This document shows positions 22,842 through 31,384 of a stretch of 64,000 bases of DNA, in pieces. Location: the NCBI RefSeq assembly GCF_025506275.1, contig NZ_QYCP01000094.1, positions 62,001-126,000 of the forward strand, written 5' to 3'. Source of the DNA: Brevibacterium permense (GTDB lineage: Bacteria > Actinomycetota > Actinomycetes > Actinomycetales > Brevibacteriaceae). Every line of letters begins with the position of its first letter. The first letter of the stretch is position 1. The notes below the pieces were generated by a model. That model did no database searches. It worked only from the letters and a program-made list of their open reading frames with translations, and had not been told where the DNA came from. Both the position numbers and the translations under genes were made by a program.

Positions 22842-23888
22842 ATGTTGGCGCTCAGTATCCTCGCCGCACTTGTCGCACTCGGAGCAATCACGCTGGGAAA
22901 CAGCCTGAAGATCGTCAAGCAGTACGAGCGCGGGGTGGTCTACCGCCTCGGCAGAGTCAACGCCGAGCCCCGTCCGCCCGGAATGACCGCGATCGTCCCC
23001 TTCGTCGACAAACTCGAGAAGGTCAACCTCCAGATCGTGACGATGCCGATCCCCGCGCAGGAGGGCATCACCCGCGACAATGTCACCGTCCGCGTCGACG
23101 CGGTCATCTATTTCAAGGTCGTCGACCCGCGCAGGGCCGTCGTCGACGTCGAGGACTATCAGCTCGCCGTCGGTCAGGTCGCTCAGACCTCGCTGCGGTC
23201 GATCATCGGCCAGAGCGAGCTCGACGATCTGCTCACCAACCGCGAGCGCCTCAACCAAGGATTGGCGATCATGATCGACAGTCCCGCCGTCGACTGGGGC
23301 GTGCACATCGATCGCGTCGAGATCAAGGATGTTGCCCTGCCCGAGTCGATGAAGCGCTCGATGTCACGCCAGGCCGAGGCCGAACGCGAACGTCGGTCCC
23401 GCGTCATCATCGCCGATGGTGAGCTGCAGGCATCGAGCAAGCTCGCCCGGGCCTCCGAGACCATGGCCCACACCCCGTCCGCCCTGCAGCTGCGCCTGCT
23501 CCAGACCATCGTCGAGGTGGCCGCGGAACGGAACTCGACCCTGGTCCTGCCCTTCCCCGTCGAGTTGCTCCGCTTCCTCGAGAACAACACTCCCGCTGCT
23601 CCTCCCACTGTCGAGGCGGGAGCGAAGTCGACCACGGAAGCAGGAGTCACACCCACCACGGACACCCCCGCCGAGGCGGCCGACCGGTCCGAATCGGACA
23701 CGGCGTCGAGTGCCCCGGCTGACCTCGACGCCATCGTCCAGGCCATGTCCGAATCGCTCAAGCTCACCGGGCTGATGCCCGAGCAGGAGCGCGTCACCTC
23801 GGACATGCCGGAGCAGGAGAGGACCACTTCGGATGCGGCCGAACGGTCCGACTCAACAGAACGGGAGGAGCACTTCGGCCACGCCTGA
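22842..23888 (+). CDS. Slipin-type SPFH/band-7 membrane protein
   Basis: A 348-residue stomatin-like protein. An N-terminal hydrophobic anchor (residues 2-20) is followed by the SPFH domain (about 25-185, with QYERGVVYRLGRVN and DNVTVRVDAVIYFKVVDPRRAV) and a helical EAERERRSRVIIADGELQAS region. The C-terminal 90 residues are a low-complexity tail containing two MPEQER-TSD units. A strong AAAGGAGG precedes ATG 22842. Slipins scaffold membrane microdomains. No NfeD partner gene is adjacent. Confidence 0.85.
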   Translation: MLALSILAALVALGAITLGNSLKIVKQYERGVVYRLGRVNAEPRPPGMTAIVPFVDKLEKVNLQIVTMPIPAQEGITRDNVTVRVDAVIYFKVVDPRRAVVDVEDYQLAVGQVAQTSLRSIIGQSELDDLLTNRERLNQGLAIMIDSPAVDWGVHIDRVEIKDVALPESMKRSMSRQAEAERERRSRVIIADGELQASSKLARASETMAHTPSALQLRLLQTIVEVAAERNSTLVLPFPVELLRFLENNTPAAPPTVEAGAKSTTEAGVTPTTDTPAEAADRSESDTASSAPADLDAIVQAMSESLKLTGLMPEQERVTSDMPEQERTTSDAAERSDSTEREEHFGHA

Positions 23889-24004
23889 ATCGCACCAACC
23901 GTCGGCTGACGCAGCTTCTCTCGTCGGCTGACTTCGGCGGCCCGCACACCGAACCCGCCCCTCGTCTTCAGCGACTGTCCAAACCCGAGGACTAGGCTGG
24001 GTAC

Positions 24005-24601
24005 ATGGACCTCAAGCGCACTGGAAGAACGGTCATCGTCAACGGCGTCATCGCCCTCGTGATGGGCGCGCTGATGATGGCCTGGCCCGGCACCTCCGCC
24101 GAGGTGGTCGTGCGGATCTTCGCCTGCTGGCTCGCTGTCATCGCCATCTCCTCCCTCGTCTTCGCACCGCAAGGAGGCCGCACAGGCAGCATGGTCACAC
24201 GTGCGGTTCTGCTCGTCCTCCTCGGTGTGCTCATCTTCCTCACCCCGATGCTGTTCGCGTCCATGGTCACGGTGCTGACCGGATTCGCGATCATCTTCTT
24301 CAGCTTCCTCGCCCTCACCGTGTCCTTCTTCGTCCGTCGGATGGGCGTCCGGTCCTGGTGGGTGCTCACCGTCATCGGCGTGCTCGGCATCATCCTCGGC
24401 GGATTCTTCCTCTTTGCGCCGGGCGCCGGGGTGACCGCGCTGATCTTCACCCTTGCCGGATTCATCATCCTCGTCGGCATCGCCCTCATCGCCCTCGGCC
24501 GTCGCCTGCGCAAAGCCGACCGGCGGATGAGAACCGATCCGCACCGCAATCGTCCCGACGACGGCGGCGGCGATGTCATCCGCGGGGAGATCATCGACTG
24601 A
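24005..24601 (+). CDS. HdeD-like (DUF308) membrane protein
   Basis: A 198-residue protein with about six hydrophobic helices in two repeated triplets (GALMMAWPGTSAEVVVRIFACWLAVIAI and GIILGGFFLFAPGAGVTALIFTLAGFIILVGIALI), the pattern of the HdeD/DUF308 family. A charged tail of about 30 residues ends it. The family role is poorly known; HdeD is linked to acid resistance in Escherichia coli, which need not apply here. The ATG lies only about 6 bases after a possible -10 (TAGGCT), so the message may be leaderless. Confidence 0.7.
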   Translation: MDLKRTGRTVIVNGVIALVMGALMMAWPGTSAEVVVRIFACWLAVIAISSLVFAPQGGRTGSMVTRAVLLVLLGVLIFLTPMLFASMVTVLTGFAIIFFSFLALTVSFFVRRMGVRSWWVLTVIGVLGIILGGFFLFAPGAGVTALIFTLAGFIILVGIALIALGRRLRKADRRMRTDPHRNRPDDGGGDVIRGEIID

Positions 24602-24631
24602 TCTCGACCGCGAGCTGCTCCCACATCGGCA

Positions 24632-24665
24632 GAGCCCGGATCCGCGCAGAAGCGGATCCGGGCTC
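24632..24665 (+). terminator. Hairpin terminator after the HdeD-like gene
   Basis: GAGCCCGGATCCGC (24632-24645), loop GCAGAA, GCGGATCCGGGCTC (24652-24665): a perfect 14-bp stem 30 bases after the stop codon. There is no U-tract, as is common in actinobacteria. The rest of the 349-base gap to the phosphate transporter shows one PHO-box candidate and nothing else I recognise. Confidence 0.75.
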
Positions 24666-24845
24666 CGTCGTACCTGCGCTTCGGACCGAAGTGGTCATTG
24701 TCACAACGCGGCTTTCCGTCTACGGCACCCATGTGCATTCTCACCGAAAGAACCCGTCCGCATAGCACCTGACCTGGAACATTGCGTGAACGGAGAGCGA
24801 AGAGCACCGGTTGTGCATGAGCATTTCGCGCGGCTCAGAATCGGA

Positions 24846-24867
24846 GTTCACCGTCCATTCATCTTCT
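24846..24867 (+). promoter_or_regulatory. Possible PHO box upstream of pit
   Basis: GTTCACCGTCC followed directly by ATTCATCTTCT makes two 11-base direct repeats resembling actinobacterial PhoP sites (GTTCACC-type). It lies about 85 bases before the phosphate transporter start. The second unit is weak. Confidence 0.35.
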
Positions 24868-24950
24868 CCGTAACCTGGCGGTCATCCGACCTGCGAATCA
24901 TGGAGGCAGACAGGCACTGCCACATCGACTGAAACTCGCGAGGAGAACGA

Positions 24951-26453
24951 ATGACCCAGGTTCTGGCCCCGGAGCGACACACTCCGCCGGCTGCCGTCGG
25001 CCGCAGCAACGACCGTCTCTGGCATCTGGCCTTCGGCGGCCTGCTGGCGATCACCCTCATCGCCTTCACCCTGTGGTCCTTCGACTTCGTCGGCCGAGAC
25101 GCCCCCCGCATGGTGCTCATCACCACGGTCATATTCGGTGCTTTCATGGCGTTCAACATCGGCGGCAACGATGTCGCCAATGCCTTCGGCACCTCCGTCG
25201 GGGCCGGCACCCTGACGATGAAGCAGGCACTGCTCATCGCCGCAGTCTTCGAGGTCAGCGGTGCGCTGCTCGCCGGCGGCGACGTCACCGACACGGTCAA
25301 GAGCGGAATCGTCGACCTCAGCGGGGTGGCGATCAACCCGATGGACTTCGCGTTCATCATGATGGCAGCCCTCCTCGGCGCCGCGGTGTGGCTGCTCCTG
25401 GCGACTCGGATGGGCTGGCCGGTATCGACGACGCACGCCATCATCGGCGGCATCATCGGTGCGTCTCTGACGATCGGCTTCGTCACCGGCACCGGCGGAC
25501 TCGCCATGGTGCAGTGGTCCGAGGTCGGTCAGATCGCGATCTCCTGGGTGCTCTCCCCCGCCCTCGGCGGACTCGCCGCGTTCGTCATCTACGGACTGAT
25601 CAAGAAGTTCGTGCTCGGCACGTCCCTGTCGCACACGCTGAAGCCGCATATGCTCGCCCCGGTCTCGGCGGCCGAGGGTTCCGTCGATGCACAGATCGAT
25701 GCCGCCGCTGAGGATGCTCCCACGGACGGAGGATCGATCGGCACTCACTCGGCCCTGCAGCGGTGGGTTCCCCTCATCGCCGCCGCCGGCGCGGTCATCA
25801 TCACCGCGATGCTGCTGTTCAAGGGTCTGAAGAACCTCGACATGAGCGTGACTACCGTCGGCGGCCTGCTCATCATGGCGATGGTCGGGGCGGCCGTGTG
25901 GCTGGCCGTATTCGTCTTCGCCAAGACGCTGCGAAAGCAGACGGTTCCCCGTGCGACCTACATCCTGTTCTCCTGGATGCAGGTGTTCACGGCCTCCGCG
26001 TTCGCCTTCAGCCACGGTTCGAACGACATCGCCAACGCCGTCGGCCCCTTCGCCGCCGTCCTCGATGTGCTCCGCACCGACAGCATCAACGGCGAGGCGA
26101 CCGTGCCGTTCGCTGCCATGCTCACCTGCGGCATCGCCCTCATCGTCGGTCTCTGGTTCATCGGCCGCAAGGTCATCGCAACCGTCGGCACGAACCTCAC
26201 CGAGATCCACCCGGCCTCCGGATTCGCCGCGGAACTCGCTGCCGCTGGAATCGTCATGGCCGCTTCGGTGAGCGGTCTGCCGGTGTCGTCGACGCACATC
26301 CTCATCGGCGCGATCATCGGTGTCGGTCTGGTCAACCGCTCGGCGAACTGGAAGCTCATGAAGCCGATCGCACTGGCATGGATCATCACCCTTCCGGCCG
26401 CCGCGGCCATCGGTTCGGTCGGCGTCATCACCCTGCGCACCATGATGGGCTGA
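24951..26453 (+). CDS. pit: PiT-family inorganic phosphate transporter
   Basis: A 500-residue membrane protein with two copies of the PD001131-type PiT signature: [26 protein letters not shown] (about residues 63-88) and [22 protein letters not shown] (about 350-371). [15 protein letters not shown] and [15 protein letters not shown] are the paired STH motifs. A hydrophilic central loop is at about 225-260. It carries out low-affinity phosphate (or metal-phosphate) symport. ATG 24951 follows AGGAGA. No phoU-like gene is adjacent. A terminator follows at 26530. Confidence 0.9.
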   Translation: MTQVLAPERHTPPAAVGRSNDRLWHLAFGGLLAITLIAFTLWSFDFVGRDAPRMVLITTVIFGAFMAFNIGGNDVANAFGTSVGAGTLTMKQALLIAAVFEVSGALLAGGDVTDTVKSGIVDLSGVAINPMDFAFIMMAALLGAAVWLLLATRMGWPVSTTHAIIGGIIGASLTIGFVTGTGGLAMVQWSEVGQIAISWVLSPALGGLAAFVIYGLIKKFVLGTSLSHTLKPHMLAPVSAAEGSVDAQIDAAAEDAPTDGGSIGTHSALQRWVPLIAAAGAVIITAMLLFKGLKNLDMSVTTVGGLLIMAMVGAAVWLAVFVFAKTLRKQTVPRATYILFSWMQVFTASAFAFSHGSNDIANAVGPFAAVLDVLRTDSINGEATVPFAAMLTCGIALIVGLWFIGRKVIATVGTNLTEIHPASGFAAELAAAGIVMAASVSGLPVSSTHILIGAIIGVGLVNRSANWKLMKPIALAWIITLPAAAAIGSVGVITLRTMMG

Positions 26454-26529
26454 GCCGCTGACACGAACGTTCCACTCGTGTTCGCCGGACCACGTTCGAG
26501 TCATCACGCCACGGTGATCCGGCGCCCCT

Positions 26530-26567
26530 CCCCGTCGACTTCCGCGCGAAGTCGACGGGGTGTTCTT
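26530..26567 (+). terminator. Terminator after pit
   Basis: CCCCGTCGACTTC (26530-26542), loop CGCGC, GAAGTCGACGGGG (26548-26560), then TGTTCTT. The perfect 13-bp stem separates pit from the erm leader region. Confidence 0.85.
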
Positions 26568-26615
26568 CGTCCGAACTCTGGTCTCGGCAATGACTCCTGT
26601 GCTATCTTGTTCGGC

Positions 26616-26681
26616 ATGGGAACATTGAACAGCAGCGCAGTGACTGCGCCTTGCTTCTACATTCGTCACCGCAGCGCCTGA
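26616..26681 (+). CDS. Leader peptide of the erm gene, probable macrolide-sensing
   Basis: A 21-residue ORF starting MGTLNSS and ending YIRHRSA, 242 bases upstream of the erm start. The Arg-His-Arg triplet near the end (residues 17-19) is a +X+ motif, the type at which ribosomes carrying a macrolide stall. Just upstream, TATCTT (26603-26608) would be a -10 placing transcription start at or next to the ATG, so the leader may be translated from a leaderless mRNA. There is no ribosome site. Drug-induced stalling here would refold the downstream RNA and expose the erm start. This role is inferred from position and motif. Confidence 0.7.
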   Translation: MGTLNSSAVTAPCFYIRHRSA

Positions 26682-26923
26682 CAGCGCGCCTGGCGAGTAC
26701 TTCTGCGATCGGCTGACCGACGACGGTCACCCTGATCTCCTCTGCAAGCGCGTTGTCCTCCCGGAGAGCCCTCGGCATCCGGGCGATGCGGCAATCGGCT
26801 GATCCCTGTCCGATTCCGTGACCACCTCGATCTCAACGGTCGATCAGGTCATCGCGAATCGATCTGACTCACCATCATTGCGCTGCCTCGGGTGCCTCCA
26901 TCGTCTTTTTGGAGCACATCCCA
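26682..26923 (+). promoter_or_regulatory. erm attenuator region
   Basis: This gap holds several small hairpins: TGACCG-ACGA-CGGTCA (26714-26729) and GCATC-GATGC (26775-26789). Most telling, CTCCA (26896-26900) pairs with TGGAG (26910-26914), which would hide the GGAG ribosome site of erm. That is the expected default-off state for translational attenuation. The alternative pairing that would free it is not obvious by eye. Confidence 0.55.
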
Positions 26924-28024
26924 TTGCGACCCCACAACTCACGAAACCGTTCGACACGCGGTCAGTCCCGTTCGCGCTCGACCCCGCGGTCACAGCACGG
27001 CGGGCGGCATGAACTCGGCCAGAACTTTCTGCGCTCACCCACCACCATCTCAACGATTGCGAGCCTGGCTCGTTCCACCTCCGGACCGATCATGGAGATC
27101 GGCCCCGGCGATGGAGCAGTCACCGCCGAGCTCTACCGGCTCGGGCGAGAGCTCACACTCGTCGAAATCGACGAAACGAGGTTGGACCACCTTGAAGACA
27201 CGTACCCGCGGGCCGAGGTCCGGCACGCCGACGTCCTGACCACCCGGCTCGATCGGCCGGTCGTCGTCGGCAATCTGCCGTTCCATCTCACCACTCCCAT
27301 CCTCCGCAAACTGCTGCGTTCCGGGCGCTGGCAGCGGGCGATCCTTCTCACCCAATGGGAGGTCGCCCGCAAACGCGCAGGAATCGGCGGATCGACCATG
27401 ATGACCGCGCAATGGACCCCGTGGTTCGACTTCCGTCTCGTCACCCGCGTCCCCGCCGACGCGTTCACCCCGAAGCCCAGCGTCGATGGCGGCATCCTCA
27501 CCATCGATCGCTGTCCCACCGGATCGATTCCAACCAATGATCGATCCGAATATCAACAGTTCGTCCGTTCTGTCTTCACCGGTCGCGGGCGAGGAATGAA
27601 AGGAATTCTGACGAAGATGAGCATCACCGATCACCGGACTCTGCAAACGACCATGGACCGCAACGACATCAGAGGAGACACCTTGCCCAAAGACCTCACC
27701 CCCGACCAGTGGACCGGACTGTTCACCGAACTGGTCACCGAAAAAGATCAGAGGAATGCGAAGAAGGGACAGACCGTGCGAAACAACAAAGCACCCAAGC
27801 AGAACCCCATCACCGAGGCGGCCTCGGAGAAGCCGTTGATCACCGGGGAAATGCCAATCGTCGGCGCCGAACCGGCGACCGAGAAGCTGCAGGCTTCCAT
27901 ACCTGGCGCCGACCCGAAGGCGAAGAGCCATGACAAGGGTCATCTGCAGGCCGAGCGCGGTTTCATGAATCAGCATCAGAAACCGAAGCAGCCTCAGCCG
28001 AGGTGGAACCTGCCGCGAAGGTGA
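26924..28024 (+). CDS. erm: Erm-type 23S rRNA adenine-N6-methyltransferase (A2058)
   Basis: A 366-residue macrolide-lincosamide-streptogramin resistance methylase. Family motifs: HELGQNFL, SAM-binding EIGPGDGAVTAEL, VEIDETRLDHLE and the catalytic VGNLPFHLTTPIL (the NLPF form of motif IV). The core of about 265 residues is followed by a basic, Pro/Gln/Lys-rich tail of about 100 residues, reminiscent of ErmE-class actinomycete enzymes. No ATG exists before the SAM motif; TTG 26924, 9 bases after GGAG, is the best start, and TTG 26909 is an alternative. It is preceded by a leader peptide. No transposon genes flank it, so it may be intrinsic. Confidence 0.9.
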   Translation: MRPHNSRNRSTRGQSRSRSTPRSQHGGRHELGQNFLRSPTTISTIASLARSTSGPIMEIGPGDGAVTAELYRLGRELTLVEIDETRLDHLEDTYPRAEVRHADVLTTRLDRPVVVGNLPFHLTTPILRKLLRSGRWQRAILLTQWEVARKRAGIGGSTMMTAQWTPWFDFRLVTRVPADAFTPKPSVDGGILTIDRCPTGSIPTNDRSEYQQFVRSVFTGRGRGMKGILTKMSITDHRTLQTTMDRNDIRGDTLPKDLTPDQWTGLFTELVTEKDQRNAKKGQTVRNNKAPKQNPITEAASEKPLITGEMPIVGAEPATEKLQASIPGADPKAKSHDKGHLQAERGFMNQHQKPKQPQPRWNLPRR

Positions 28025-28030
28025 GTCTCC

Positions 28031-28073
28031 AGTGCCTCGGCCCGACGCTCTTCCCCCGTCGGGCCGAGGCACT
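28031..28073 (+). terminator. Terminator after erm
   Basis: AGTGCCTCGGCCCGAC (28031-28046) and GTCGGGCCGAGGCACT (28058-28073) form a perfect 16-bp stem with an 11-base loop. It lies between the convergent erm and DtxR-family genes and probably serves both. Confidence 0.85.
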
Positions 28074-28199
28074 GTCACGCCGCTGCGCCGCCTCTTCGCG
28101 CCGACTGTCGACAGAGGCTCAACCCTCTCTCCGGGACTCGGCGACGATCGGGCCGCCGACTCCGATTAAGAAGGACTCGTTCAGCCTCGCAGTCCCGGC

Positions 28200-28862
28200 T
28201 CAGCCGGCCGCGCGCAGATACACGGCCTCGGCAAGCGCGGAGGCGATCGTCTCCCGCGTGCCTCCGATGTCGACGGCCACCTCATCATCAGTGCGGTCGA
28301 CGACCTCGAGGGAAGCACCTGGAAGCACCCCCGCCTCGGCGAGCTTCCCGAGAACAACAGGATCGGCGTCGGAGACCCTCAGCACGGCGTATGACCCGGC
28401 GGCCGCCTCGGCGAGGAGGGTCGGAGTATGGGAATCGACGGCACCATCGGGACCCGGAATCGGATCGCCGTGCGGGTCGGACGTCGGGTGGCCGAGGAAC
28501 GCGTCGATGCGGTCGATGAGCCGATCTGAGGCGGCGTGCTCGAGGATCTCGGCCTCATCGTGGACCTCATCCCAGCCGTACCCGAGCGACTTCACGAGGA
28601 ACGTCTCGATGAGCCGGTGCCTGCGCACCATCGACAACGCGATCGTCTTGCCCTGCTCGGTGAGCACCGGCGGACGGTAGGGCACGCGAGTGATGAGACC
28701 GAGCTCATCGAGTCGCTTGAGCACCTCGGTGACATTGGCCTTCGTCGTTCCGAATCGGTTCGCAAGCTCGGTGGCCGTCATCGGATCCCCGCCCCATTCC
28801 TGGGCCGACCAGATGGCCTTCAGGTAGTCCTGGCTGACCTCGGAGACTTCACCTGCACGCAT
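28200..28862 (-). CDS. DtxR-family metal-dependent regulator (MntR/IdeR type)
   Basis: A 220-residue metalloregulator. The N-terminal winged helix (SEVSQDYLKAIWSAQEW ... TATELANRFGTTKANVTEVLKRLDELGLITR, about residues 5-60) is followed by the metal-binding dimer domain (RRHRLIETFLVKSLGYGWDEVHDEAEILEHAASDRLIDRI, about 80-120) and a C-terminal FeoA/SH3-like domain (about 150-218). ATG 28862 is the one adjoining the conserved N-terminus. Whether it senses manganese or iron is not readable. A Mn-type palindrome sits in front of mntH 5 kb away and could be its target. Confidence 0.8.
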   Translation of the reverse strand: MRAGEVSEVSQDYLKAIWSAQEWGGDPMTATELANRFGTTKANVTEVLKRLDELGLITRVPYRPPVLTEQGKTIALSMVRRHRLIETFLVKSLGYGWDEVHDEAEILEHAASDRLIDRIDAFLGHPTSDPHGDPIPGPDGAVDSHTPTLLAEAAAGSYAVLRVSDADPVVLGKLAEAGVLPGASLEVVDRTDDEVAVDIGGTRETIASALAEAVYLRAAG

Positions 28863-28994
28863 GCCTCCAGTATCCCATGGACGCATCGCCCCGCCCCGGC
28901 ACTTCACCCGAAGTGAGGGATCGGGCACAGATGTTCCCAAACGATTACCTGCACGCCCTCCCCTCGCCGAGGCGGCCCTGCCAGAATCACATTC

Positions 28995-29549
28995 ATGACC
29001 TCCCATTCCCTCCCCTCAGACCCGGTTCCCCCAGCCGACGACGCCGGCCGGTCGGGGCCGATACGGCCCGCCGTCCCCGACGGCCCCTCCTCCACGGATG
29101 GCGGTCCCCTGTTCCGCGCGTTCCGCCGCTGGACGAGGACCGGAAGGTCGGAGTCCCGCGCAGCAGCTCACCGGAAACCGACCGCCCCGACCACCCCGGA
29201 CACTCCGCGCGCACGACCGGAGCGGATCACAGCGACCGCCCTGTTCCGGCCCGGCGAGATCGAATATGCGAGGCTGCAGAGTCTCCCGCCCTTCGACACG
29301 GATCTGCTCATCGTCACCGACCTGCGGATCATGCGAGTGCGCACCGATGCTCAGGGCTTCATCGCCCAGCTCTCGGAGGCGGCTCCTCGGCAGGTCGGCG
29401 CCGTCCGAGCAGAAGAGTTCCGTGGACGAGCGACCGTGACTGTGGAGCTCCGCGTCGGATCGTCGATGCGGCTGGAGGAGACCACTCCCGCCGAGGCAAG
29501 GCGTTTCGTCGACACCCTCACCGAGGTAGCCGCCCGTTCCAGGGCATGA
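28995..29549 (+). CDS. Hypothetical protein with PH-like C-terminal domain
   Basis: A 184-residue protein I do not recognise by name. Residues 1-75 are Pro/Arg/Ser-rich and probably disordered. The C-terminal half (ITATALFRPGEIEYARLQSLPPFDTDLLIVTDLRIMRVRTDAQGFIAQLSEA) has the strand pattern of bacterial PH-like domains (YokE/bPH type), where a short 'release' segment is followed by a 'TDLRI' strand. There is no signal peptide or membrane segment. It is divergent from the DtxR-family gene 132 bases away. Confidence 0.5.
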   Translation: MTSHSLPSDPVPPADDAGRSGPIRPAVPDGPSSTDGGPLFRAFRRWTRTGRSESRAAAHRKPTAPTTPDTPRARPERITATALFRPGEIEYARLQSLPPFDTDLLIVTDLRIMRVRTDAQGFIAQLSEAAPRQVGAVRAEEFRGRATVTVELRVGSSMRLEETTPAEARRFVDTLTEVAARSRA

Positions 29550-29588
29550 TCCAACGCTCCTGAGCATGACCGCACCGGCTCCCGAGCC

Positions 29589-29636
29589 TGGCCTGGACGG
29601 GTCTGCCGCTTATGGCCTGGACGGCCTGGCCGCTTA
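29589..29636 (+). repeat. 24-bp tandem duplication in a gene-free stretch
   Basis: TGGCCTGGACGGGTCTGCCGCTTA is followed directly by a second copy with four differences. It lies in the 299-base gap between the PH-like gene and the lipase maturation factor gene. The rest of that gap has no recognisable signal beyond the AGGAGG ribosome site of the next gene. Confidence 0.7.
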
Positions 29637-29848
29637 GTCTGCTTCCTGAAAAGACTGGATGATGGATTTGTGAGAAGCCTCCACCCCTACAATAGATCGG
29701 GCCCAATTCCGGACCCTGTCCACGATGTCTACCCGAGGTCGATGCGTGCAGGATCCGAACGACGAGACGTTGAAGCGCCCAGTCGTCGACCGCGAATGAT
29801 TCGGCGGCACCGATCGCCCATCTGCCGCAGGAGGAGGAGACCTAAGCC

Positions 29849-31378
29849 ATGGAACCCAGCCAGGTGGCCGCTCTGCTCACCGCCGGCGACTACACGATCT
29901 CCCGTGAGATCATCCAACGTGGCTTCGGCGTGCTCTTCCTCATCGCCTTCGCCTCCGCGTTCAACCAGTTCCCCGCGCTCCTCGGCGAAAGGGGGCTCAC
30001 TCCCGCCCCACGCTTCATCGCTCTGACCTCGGCCCGACAGGCGCCGACGATCTTCCGCTGGAACCGGTTTGCGTATTCGGACCGACGACTGCGCCTCGTC
30101 TGCGTGATCGGAATGGTCCTGGCCGGCTCGGCGATCATCGGTCTGCCCCAAGCCGGCCCCGCATGGGTTCCCATTCTGGTGTTCCTGGCGATGTGGGCGC
30201 TGTACTTCTCGATCGTCTCGATCGGGCAGCGCTTCTACGGCTTCGGTTGGGAATCGCTGCTGCTCGAAGCCGGGTTCCTCGTCGGCTTCCTCGGCTCCCA
30301 CGATGTCGCCCCGACTCTGCCGATGATCCTGCTGCTGCGCTGGTTCGTCATCCGCATCGAATTCGGCGCCGGCATGATCAAAATGCGCGGGGATTCGTCC
30401 TGGCGCGACCTCACTGCGATGGACTATCACCATCAGACCCAGCCGATGCCGAACCCGCTCTCTCGCCGCGCCCACCTCATGCCCGGCTGGTGGCACAAGA
30501 GTGAGACCTTGGGCAGCCATATCGTCCAACTCGCCGCACCGTGGCTTCTGTTCCTGCCCCAGCCCATCGCCTCTTTCGCAGCTGTCGCCATCATCGTCAC
30601 TCAGCTCGCGCTCGTCATCAGCGGCAACTATGCGTGGCTGAACTGGGCGACGATCCTGCTCGCCTGTTCCGGAATCAGCGACACGTTCTTCCGGTGGATC
30701 GGCGGCGGCCCGTTACCAGGATGGGGGTGGAATGTCGGTGTGTTCACCGATCCCATCACCACCGAGGCGGCCGACTTCGTCGCTGTCCCCGATCCGGTCG
30801 AGGCGCTGCCGGTCTGGTGGCTGATCATCGTCCTCGTATTCGTCGCGTGGCAGGCCTGGTTGAACGTGCCGGCGGTGCGCAACCTCTTCTCATCGAATCA
30901 GCTGATGAACGCGAGCTTCAATCGGCTCGGGCTCGGCAATGCCTACGGCGCATTCGGGTCGATGACCGAGACCCGCAACGAGATCATCATCGAGGGGTGG
31001 ATCGACGACGGAGGCTGGCGCGAGTATCGGTTCAAGGGCAAACCCGGCGATGTCCACCGACGTGGCCCCCTCGTCGCGCCCTATCATCTGCGGCTCGATT
31101 GGCTCATGTGGTTCGCCGCGCTCGGTGACTATCGGCAGACCTGGTTCACCGAACTCGTGCGGAAGGTCGGCTCCGGCGACCCGCAGATCCGCCGCCTCAT
31201 GGGTCCCGACCCCTTCGACGGTGCCGCACCAGAGCTCATCCGCGTCCGTGTCTTCACCTACCGCTATGCCACCCGCGCCGAACGCCGAGCGGCCGTCGCT
31301 GCCGGGGAACCGAAGCCGTGGTGGGTGCGTTCGGACCCGAGGGTCCTCGTCCGGCCCATCGACCTGCGGAAGGGCTGA
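29849..31378 (+). CDS. Lipase maturation factor family membrane protein
   Basis: A 509-residue protein of the LMF1/LMF2 family. About eight hydrophobic helices in the first 340 residues include the conserved FYGFGWESLLLEAGFLVGFLGS and LLLRWFVIRIEFGAGMIKMRGDSSWRDLTAMDYHHQTQPMPNPLS. A C-terminal domain (TRNEIIIEGWIDDGGWREYRFKGKPGDVHRRGPLVAPYHLRLDWLMWFAALG) binds the client in the eukaryotic relatives. The strong AGGAGGAGG supports ATG 29849. The role in bacteria is unknown; folding or export of a secreted lipase is the family-based guess. A membrane protein gene follows by 6 bases. Confidence 0.85.
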   Translation: MEPSQVAALLTAGDYTISREIIQRGFGVLFLIAFASAFNQFPALLGERGLTPAPRFIALTSARQAPTIFRWNRFAYSDRRLRLVCVIGMVLAGSAIIGLPQAGPAWVPILVFLAMWALYFSIVSIGQRFYGFGWESLLLEAGFLVGFLGSHDVAPTLPMILLLRWFVIRIEFGAGMIKMRGDSSWRDLTAMDYHHQTQPMPNPLSRRAHLMPGWWHKSETLGSHIVQLAAPWLLFLPQPIASFAAVAIIVTQLALVISGNYAWLNWATILLACSGISDTFFRWIGGGPLPGWGWNVGVFTDPITTEAADFVAVPDPVEALPVWWLIIVLVFVAWQAWLNVPAVRNLFSSNQLMNASFNRLGLGNAYGAFGSMTETRNEIIIEGWIDDGGWREYRFKGKPGDVHRRGPLVAPYHLRLDWLMWFAALGDYRQTWFTELVRKVGSGDPQIRRLMGPDPFDGAAPELIRVRVFTYRYATRAERRAAVAAGEPKPWWVRSDPRVLVRPIDLRKG

Positions 31379-31384
31379 ACGGCG

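Noticed and set aside
26478-26615. Longer start for the erm leader ORF giving 67 residues
   Set aside because: It would run through the pit terminator hairpin and the probable -10; only the last 21 codons look like a leader.
26616-28024. erm as part of a mobile resistance island
   Set aside because: No transposase, integrase, inverted repeats or sharp composition shift flank it; pit and a DtxR-family gene are its neighbours.
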